Shown here: one piece after another, positions 57,305 through 64,000 of the stretch
Layout: each line of letters starts with the position of its first letter
How positions within the stretch are numbered: the stretch's first letter is position 1
NCBI GenBank assembly: GCA_025200525.1
Contig: CM045761.1
Coordinates: 97,378,182 to 97,442,181 of the forward strand
Length of the DNA: 64,000 nt
Origin: Camellia lanceoleosa
Lineage: Eukaryota; Streptophyta; Magnoliopsida; Ericales; Theaceae
Reading direction: 5' to 3'
Notes under the pieces: model-generated
What the model was told of the DNA's origin: nothing
Database searches by the model: none
What the model saw: the letters and a program-made list of their open reading frames with translations, nothing else
Position numbers and translations under genes: made by a program

Positions 57305-59985
57305 CGCAGCAGCGGTTTTTAAAACACTTTTTCACCCTCTTTTTGACTTCAAAACCCTAGTTCCGTCTTTTCTCTCCCTCCACTCACCTTCTCTCTTAGA
57401 TTTCATCTCTTTTTAGGGTGTTTCCACCCTAGGTTCTTTATTAAAAAGGTAGAGTGAGTCGAGAGCTTCGTTTTAATTTGAGAGTTTGGCAGTTTGGAGC
57501 ACTTTGGATTTTGGGTCGTCATCTCCATCTTCTCCATTCGGATTATTTACTTCGAGGTAGGGATTTCCTACTCCATGTTATAGGTTTTGTTCTAAGTTCT
57601 AGTATTTTGATATGTTGGGAGTTATTTGGTAATTTTGGGAAAAACCCTAGTAGTTGAAATAAATTAATTTGTATAATTAATTTAGGGAAAAATGTGGAAT
57701 TGAGTTTAATTCATGGAATTGAGGAATTTAGTGATTTAATGGTGTAGTTGGTTAGTTTAATCACTCACCTATGAAAATGTTAAATTTACATTTGTTGGTA
57801 CATTTATTTCTTGTTTAGAAATAATTGTTTTGGGCTATTGGTGGAGGATAGTCGTGATTGTTGTAGACATTGCATGTGGATTAGGGAAAACTGAAACTAA
57901 TCACATTGGTTAAGTCATTGATTTTGACTATTGAATTAATACAGAAAATACGTGTATTGATTGTGTGTTGCATATGTATTTTGTTTGGGAGGAGATATGG
58001 GATGTACTCCACGGTTTAGGGGAAGATAGGGGATGGACCTTTAAACCGGATTTTGTTTGGGAGGAGATAGGGGATGGACTCCATTAGCATCACTATATGT
58101 GTGCTTATTGATTGAAGTGTTTTTACATGTTGTTGATACAGCACTAAAATGTGTATCAATCGAAAAGTATGGAAGTGTTTTGGTATGAGCCTTAGTCTCA
58201 TTTGTTTTGTTGATATTGGAAGAAATGTTAATGTGATATTTAGTTCACTATTATAGTTTGGCCAGGTTCTGAGCCATATTGATATAAATGGGAATAATGG
58301 AAAGTGAAACGTGTCATAGACATTAAGGTCATGAAACTGTATGTTGGTTAAATGAATAGTTGTGTTAACCATCTATTGAATGCTATTGCTTTATTCAATG
58401 CTTATATTTTGTTTAGTATATTTCTACTGGGCTGTGGCTCACCCTATACGGGAACATCATTTTCAGGTCCAGGTGATATGCTACCTCTAAGGACTTAGCT
58501 TGGAAGGATTTAGACTTTGAAGAATTGTCTTTAGTTAGTTGTTTTTATTTGAGATTACATGTAAGCATTCAAGCCAAGGGCTTAATTTGTAATTGAGTTA
58601 GTACTCATTCTTTTGTGTCCAAGTGTTGGCTTGGAAAGATGTAAACCCTTAGGGCATTGACTTTTGATGTTACATGTGATGTCTTTCAATAAAAGTACTC
58701 TAATGGATAATTTGATGATTTTTCTTATTTTATTAATGCCCGTTAATGTTATATATTATGGGTTTATTTTGAGGGCGTTACAAATGATGGATAAGGATTG
58801 TGCCCAATCATCAATTGCTTGTTTCTGATTCTTAAATGAAACATGAGACAAGTCTAAATAAGTATCATTTTGAGCTATTGGATACTTATGATTATTATCT
58901 TTTCTAGATATTACTGGCTTAGGTGTAGGATTGGAGGTACTTCCAATGTTAGTATCATTTTTAACTTCATTTGTTTGAATAAAGTCAAAATTTTCTCCAT
59001 CTCCCCATGTGCCAAATAATTCGGGATCAATTGGCTCTTCTGCCTTTCTTTTTCCTTTATTTATTTCTGATGAAATATCTTGATCTATTGATTCTTCAAA
59101 TGAGGATGATTGGATATCATCATCATTAGTTGACATATTAATATCATAATTAAAATATTGTAAAAGGGTTTCATTTTTTAGATAAGTTTCTCTTATCTGA
59201 TCTAGTAGCCTATTTCTTTCATCAATACCTAAATCTGGATCTTTATATAATTTTCTCTAATAATCCAATATTTCAACAATATTTTCATATTCAGTCCTAT
59301 TATAGGTATTGGTTTGAAGTACCGTAATATCTTCTGTATCATAAAATAGCCTAGGGATGTAACTATCTCCTGGACTATTCATTCCATCATTGTTTATGAA
59401 GGATATAGTTTCTAATTTTGTCACCAAATTGTTTATTTGGTTTTTTGCTTCTTTATTTAAGTCAATATTTATTATAGAACCCAAATTGTCTATTTTAGAT
59501 TCTATAGACTTAACTTTGACCTCTAGATAATTTTGATTTATTTTTTGATTTTTATCTAATTTAGAAAACCAAAAACACATAATATCAGTAATATTATTTA
59601 AACTAGAACACATACTATTTATATTTGCAGACTCTTTAGTAATATGCAAATTATGATCATATTTATTATTAATATTATTTTTTGTATTTTCAAAGCATAT
59701 TATATCGTCAGAATTAATTGCCATTTTAGATTGTTGTTGGTACCTAAGACCCTCCTAGTGTATTATCTGATGCCTAAAACCTCTCTTTATGATCTTGAAG
59801 ACTTAATTTTGGCCAATAGTCAAAAGATCTTAATGAGTATATGGGCTTTGACATACACCAAGCATATAGGTTTTACAACAACTATAAATGAAACAACTAA
59901 TTATGAAGATATAAAATACAAAAGATACACAAAAAATTTAGACGGAAATTTTTAATTTTTTTTTTATATAACATAAAACACACCA

Positions 59986-59986
59986 T

Positions 59987-60018
<32 letters not shown>

Positions 60019-60019
60019 T
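59986..60019. repeat. (CA)n(TA)n microsatellite
   Basis: About eight CA units followed by eight TA units in the leader of the virus-like locus. Confidence 0.95.
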
Positions 60020-60084
60020 AAAAATTTTTACATAGATAGAAATACTTACGTAGCTTGATCTTGCTTTCAAAAGCTCTTCACCAA

Positions 60085-60096
60085 GCTCTGATACTA
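60085..60096 (-). other. tRNA-Met primer-site-like motif of the virus-like locus
   Basis: On the minus strand TAGTATCAGAGC, one base from the TGGTATCAGAGC consensus, lies about 360 bases upstream of the first coding block. Caulimovirids and many retroelements use this primer. No LTR adjoins it. Confidence 0.55.
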
Positions 60097-60099
60097 ATT

Positions 60100-60960
60100 T
60101 CAAAACAAAAAAGGAAAGGAGCTTTTTACTATTTTTATTATAGAATTATGGTGGAGTTATGGAATAAGGAATTATGATAGAGAAATTAGAGACAAAGAAG
60201 GAAGCTCAAAGATGGAGAGGATATGGAGAGAATTTACATTGCCTTATGCATTGGCTTGAATGCCAATTTATAGAATACATATTGCATATACAAACAAAAA
60301 TAAAAAGTTATGGCATATCTACCTCACGTCTAATTTCTACAACTTTTGACAAAACTTTACAACTTTTTGACAAAGTCTACAAACCTAGGCATAGGCTTAT
60401 TAAATACAAAGACAAAAAAAAGTCATAAATGAGAGACTTCAATTATTTGTCATCTTTATACTACAATTATATACATACACTGTATATATATTTGTCATCA
60501 ATATATAAGAATGCAAAAGGATATCTATATATTTGATAGCCGTCAAAGGTTTGTTAGCAGCCACTTGATGTTGGCAATGAATTTACCTTCAATGTAATAT
60601 ATAGGATTCTTTTAGGTAAAATTACCTATTTACTTCTGGATGGAAACTTATTACATTTTCTTTAATGACATCATAAGAAAATAATTAACATTCTTGAAAG
60701 TTTGGATTGAGATCTTCATCATATGCGTTTTAAACTATTATTTGTTAAATATGTAAATCTTAATTAAGATTATATCTTAAGCATAGGATTTTTTTTATCA
60801 CTCAAACACTCTAGTGCCTCTAAATTTCGTTTGATATGCAGAGTTCAAAAAATTTTGCTATTTTGTTTATGATATTTTTATATTGGTACTTTTGAAGCAA
60901 GAGATGATAATGCATTGCTATTCTTTGCTTCTGCTATTGATGGATTAACTTTGACTCTAG
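60100..60960. other. AT-rich CACTA interior
   Basis: No recognised gene. The last 60 bases end TTTGACTCTAG, an acceptor-like junction before the captured exon at 60961. Confidence 0.4.
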
Positions 60961-61365
60961 GGATGCTACTTTAACATACAAAGTTGAGGCTTTGGAATTG
61001 CAGAGACAACTTAGGCAACTGCAAACTCAGTATGATATGTTCTCTGGTCAGGTTTCAACTTTGATCCAAGTAAGAAGGGCACAAGTTGCGACAACATCTA
61101 GTGTGCTTAAGAATACCAATGTGAGGCTTAAAGATACTGTTAATCAGGTGATTGAGCCAGTATTTTCTACAGATTTGAATCAATTTGTGTTCCAAGGGTG
61201 GGGTGTAGGAAATTTCTATCTATATTCAATTGTGCTTTGTTGTAGATCCCTTTACTAAATTTGATGAAGAGTTTTCTTTTTGTTCTAGCTAAGGTCCAGT
61301 CGAAATTTCTTTATTGATGTTATATTGTTGTGCGTAATTCTTGGGATTGCTGCTTATCTGTACAA
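60961..61365 (+). pseudogene. Captured chimera: augmin-3-like exon fused to SYP7-type syntaxin exons
   Basis: 60961 to about 61105 reads [29 protein letters not shown] and [11 protein letters not shown], like the coiled coil of plant augmin subunit 3 (AUG3). Without a stop or frame change it continues [14 protein letters not shown] (to 61147), the end of the SNARE helix of SYP71-type Qc-SNAREs. After an intron (GT at 61148, AG at 61287-61288), exon 61289-61365 gives LRSSRNFFIDVILLCVILGI and AAYLY, the SYP71 tail anchor. The fusion is seamless in frame and keeps splice sites. Both parent domains are partial and no start codon is evident, so a working product is doubtful. The augmin call is less sure than the SYP7 call. 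Confidence 0.75.
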
Positions 61366-61528
61366 GTAAGTTTCACTCTTTCTCAATGGAAAGTATACAC
61401 TTCATCACATTTTGTTAGTATCTGACATGCTTAACAGACTATAGAAAATAATTTCATGCACAGACACAAAAAACTTTACTTGTAAACTAAACTGAGTGCA
61501 TAGTTAATTTGGTTGGATTTTCATGCAG

Positions 61529-61693
61529 ACAAGAAATGTAACAGGGTTAGTTGTTTTAGCTATTGCCGTGGGTTTATGTGCCTTGACACATACATTGGGC
61601 ACCCTCATCCCTGTGATAGGAGCAAGTGGATTTGCTACAGCTACAGCTGCAACTACAACTGCTATCGGAATTGTTGTCGATAGTTTTAGATAA
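61529..61693 (+). pseudogene. Captured DUF726/TMCO4-like membrane-segment exon
   Basis: After a TGCAG acceptor, 54 codons read TRNVTGLVVLAIAVGLCALT, then HTLGTLIPVIGASGFATATA and a hydrophobic tail, ending TAA at 61691. HTLGTLIPVIGASGFA is characteristic of the glycine/alanine-rich transmembrane part of plant DUF726 (TMCO4-like) proteins. If spliced to the SYP7 exon at 61365, the reading phase would not match, so the two captured pieces do not form one protein in that way. Confidence 0.7.
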
Positions 61694-61964
61694 TCTGTTA
61701 ATAGTTGTCAATATGCTTAGAAAGTTAGATATGTATAGTTTTGGATGGTTTAAACTTTTTGTATAGTTTAGAACTTAAGGATATAGTTTTCAAATGTTTG
61801 GAATGTATAGACAATTATTGAATGTTTATAATTTAATAATATAGTTTATTTTTTATGTTTAAAATAGTATTTTGGTGATTGATTGATGTTTTGTGATGCT
61901 TGTTTGTAATATTTGTTAGATTGTGCAAAATTGGTCAAATAGAACTTGCTGAATTTGAAAAAAA

Positions 61965-62316
61965 AAAATGCATATTCTACGGCAGGCATAATAAGTCGTC
62001 GTATTACATATTTTACGGCGCGCAATCAGTGTCGTTATTTGTCTCACCAATTAATGGCATGCAAAAGTAGTCGTAGAAAAAGTAACGGCACACAAAATCT
62101 GCCGTTAAATAGTTTTTAATGGCGTACTATAGCATGTTGTAGAAAAAGTAACGACGCACAAAATTTGTTGTTAAATAGTTTTCAACGGTGTACAAAGCAT
62201 GTCGTTGAAAGTGAATGGCTTTCCATGACTGGTCATAATATGACGCGTGCTGTACGTCGTAGAAAGGTTTTTACGGCATGCATTGTGCGTCATAAAAATT
62301 CTTTTTTGTTGTAGTG
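61965..62316. repeat. CACTA right subterminal repeat zone
   Basis: Units ACGGC(A/G)(C/G)(A/G)CA, GTCGTAGAAAAAGTAACG and CGTCGTAGAAAGG recur about nine times, matching the family at 40933-41345, and lead into TTTTTTGTTGTAGTG. Confidence 0.88.
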
Positions 62317-62320
62317 GGAC

Positions 62321-62778
62321 GTTACTTATTTGGTGCAAAACAAACCAAACACTCATAAAACATTTATAGGTAAAGAAGATTTGTGTTAGAGAACCATTTG
62401 AAAAGTTATTTAGTTAAAGTATTTTAATTTGGGAGACTTATTTATAAGTTATTTTTCAGACACTTATGATAAACTAAGTCCTATGTAATTTCTTATAGAG
62501 TCTTAAGTCTTATTTAGATAGGAATGTATTCCACAAGATCCTACATAAACGTAACGTGACGTGACATGACAATTACATAAACGTAACGTAACGTAACGTG
62601 ACACCTATATAAACGTAACGTAACGAGACACCTACATAAACGTAACGTAACGTGTCACGTTACATTTCGCAAACTTAATGAGCTTTTATTTTTTTAAATT
62701 GAATGTGAAAATGTTGCTGGTTTAGGTTGGTGTCACGTTACGTTTTATATAAATATGATCTATGGTAACATTCAATTT
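62321..62778. other. Flank of the LTR/CACTA insertion
   Basis: AT-rich spacer. The first bases (GTTAC) complete the end of the interrupted LTR at 38500-40932. Confidence 0.5.
62541..62670. repeat. ACGTAACG-rich array
   Basis: ATAAACGTAACGTAACG(T/A)GACACCTA-type units repeat about four times and end in the inverse CGTGTCACGTTAC. The ACGT core and the palindromic end stand out. Confidence 0.85.
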
Positions 62779-64000
62779 TGTGACGCCCCAAAAATTGAGA
62801 ACATCAGATAATATATTAACCATTAAATATAGGGTTTATCTAAGGTTACAAGAGTAGGAAACGTCACTAATGAGTCATTTGGCTAATAACCAAGCAAGAT
62901 CCCAAGAAGGTCGGATGAGTCAAAATAGCCTCCCTTCTAAGTCCAATCACCTTAGATAGCAAAGCTACTTTTTTGACAGATCTTGACAGGGTATTAACAC
63001 AAGGCCTACATGAGTTAACGGAGTATAAGGATAGGTTACAAATGTTATATATATATAAATTACAAAAAATTATGTCTTAAATACAACATGGGATCTATCA
63101 CTTACAATTTCAAAACACGTTTAACATAACTAGTTCCTAACTCTCATAGGATAGCCATACGTCCTCAAATACTTTAGCTTTGCCTTTGACTAGCCTAATA
63201 GTCTTCAATACTTGGCATGAAACACCGTGAGCTTTGAATGCCCAGTAAATGCACACACACCCCGTTCCTTTTTCCCAATTCAATACACCATCACATTTAT
63301 GGCAATTAAGTAGTGAAGCATGATATTCAAGTCAATAACAACAATTTCAATAATAGAGAAAATGAGCATGTCATTCAAATAGATAACGAGGTTATAATGT
63401 TAGTGGTTAGTATTCTAGAAATCCCCCAAAGATATTTCATCCTCCCAATCACAAGAATTGGACACCGGACTATTCGGAACTCCCTATTTTGCTGCTTTGT
63501 TGCAGAACTAACCTCGGATGCCTACCAACGGTTATATATCGTGTAGCGCCAACCGCAGGGCCTCAAAAGGGACAACGAAAAGAAAAGGTTTTATCTCTTG
63601 AATCCAACCTTATCCTTCCAAAAAAGTTTTATCTTCTTGAATGTCCCATCCGGACCCAACCTTATCTCACCAATCAAACCATCGCAAAGAGTCTGAATAC
63701 GTCCGTTCCATTCCAGGGTTTACGCGACAACTGCTTTCGCAAGACTTAAACTTCAATTAGAGAGCACATCCCATCAATCCATACATAACACATTATCATC
63801 TCTTCATTATTCAAGTGATCGAAAACCCAATACCATCCCAATTAAGTTTTCCGTTTGGATCAATGTTTTAAGTCAAGTTAGAACAAACTCAACAAGATAG
63901 TAATATTTACATAAGCATGAGCATCATTAAAATGAAGAAGATAAGGAACATAACCATAACACATGAAATACCATACTAAGACATGATCATAAACTAATAA
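62779..64000. other. TGTGACGCCCC repeat start and unassigned sequence to window end
   Basis: TGTGACGCCCCAAAAATTGAG resembles the reverse of the GGGCGTTACA ends of the solo LTRs, so a related repeat in the opposite orientation probably begins here and leaves the window. No second end, no coding domain seen. Open frames near 63313-63749 have no recognisable family. Confidence 0.4.

Larger units (their letters stand above)
56821..58782 (+). mobile_element. Solo LTR, 1.96 kb, inside the virus-like locus
   Basis: Flanked by a perfect 5-bp duplication AATGA (56816-56820 and 58783-58787). It starts TATAGCGACCCC (probably once TGTAGCGACCCC) and ends GAGGGCGTTACA. It has a TATA box at 57297 and shared family blocks (CTATTGGTGGAGGATAG near 57837; CAGGTCCAGGTGATATG near 58465). 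One LTR only, no internal region, so it arose by LTR-LTR recombination. It cuts the minus-strand reading frame of the virus-like locus, so it is the younger insertion. Confidence 0.88.
55577..59724 (-). pseudogene. Endogenous pararetrovirus-like (Caulimoviridae-like) coat-protein region, interrupted
   Basis: Minus-strand AT-rich coding remnants in order: an Asn/Asp-rich, probably coiled-coil block (59257-59724), an acidic block (58756-59136), a capsid-like block (56467-56845; ELCNICLFEYYV) and a Lys-rich block with a CCHC knuckle CYICNEEGHYAPEC near 56020-56070, ending in an acidic tail (55577-55873). A tRNA-Met-type primer site lies upstream at 60085 and no LTRs flank the locus, which favours a caulimovirid over an LTR element. 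It is broken by a solo LTR (56821-58782), stops and frameshifts. No movement-protein, protease or RT domain was found here. An unclassified retroelement gag is the alternative. Confidence 0.5.
40933..62316. mobile_element. 21.4-kb CACTA element carrying host gene fragments (Pack-CACTA type)
   Basis: The left end CACTACAACAAAATTG (40933) and right end AATTCTTTTTTGTTGTAGTG (62316) are inverted. Both are bordered by GGAC (40929-40932 and 62317-62320), and both carry the same subterminal family (ACGGCATGCA, TCGTAAA, GACGCACAAAA) found nowhere else in the window. Removing the element restores a continuous CCGGGACGTTAC LTR end. No TNP2-type transposase is recognisable, so it is non-autonomous. It contains PHD exons, a shuffled AUG3/SYP7/DUF726 block, a MITE, a copia element and a pararetrovirus-like locus. 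The four-base GGAC exceeds the usual three. Confidence 0.8.

Overview
The window is nuclear DNA from a flowering plant, most likely a woody eudicot. I infer this from a GRP7-type glycine-rich RNA-binding protein gene with the usual single intron, AT-rich spacer, plant-type Ty3/gypsy, Ty1/copia, Helitron and CACTA elements, and fragments of plant genes (NEK, WRKY, augmin, SYP7, PHD). The species cannot be fixed from this sequence. I see no CRISPR array, no rRNA and no convincing complete tRNA.

Layout. 1-3000: the only intact-looking gene, a 159-residue RRM plus glycine-rich protein (exons 2028-2138 and 2412-2780), with a TATA box and four GGTTAAC boxes upstream. 3000-8900: AT-rich spacer with a NEK kinase pseudogene (4854-5370) and the broken 5' part of a group IId WRKY gene (6661-6968). 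8900-14784: foldback and MITE elements, an orphan CACTA left end (11198) and unidentified exon-like segments. 14785-25538: a full-length, decayed Ty3/gypsy element of the Tat type. Gag-pol is on the minus strand with two RNase H domains. An extra antisense ORF on the plus strand carries a putative gypsy-type transposase-like domain. 26757 to about 36208: a decayed autonomous-type Helitron on the minus strand, with a clear 3' hairpin and CTAG end, interrupted by a 2.1-kb solo LTR. 36453-38371: a 1.9-kb CACTA element with a GTT target duplication.

40933-62316 is best read as one 21.4-kb CACTA element that landed at the 3' edge of a solo LTR. It holds fragments of host genes: PHD-finger exons, and a shuffled set of augmin-3-like, SYP7-syntaxin-like and DUF726-like pieces. 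It also hosts later insertions. One is a young copia element (49881-54842). The other is a pararetrovirus-like coat-protein region (55577-60096), itself split by a solo LTR at 56821-58782. The last 1.7 kb is spacer with an ACGTAACG-rich array and the start of another TGTGACGCCCC-type repeat.

The window shows one host gene beside deeply nested, mutated transposons. Most in-frame stops in the Tat element and in the captured PHD exons are single C-to-T changes of CAG, CGA or CAA codons, as expected from deamination of methylated cytosine. The most unusual features are the CACTA gene chimera at its right end, the antisense ORF of the Tat element, the pararetrovirus-like locus, and a solo LTR with eleven near-copies of the palindrome GCTCGAGC upstream of its TATA box. 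All domain names come from reading motifs by eye; no database search was run.
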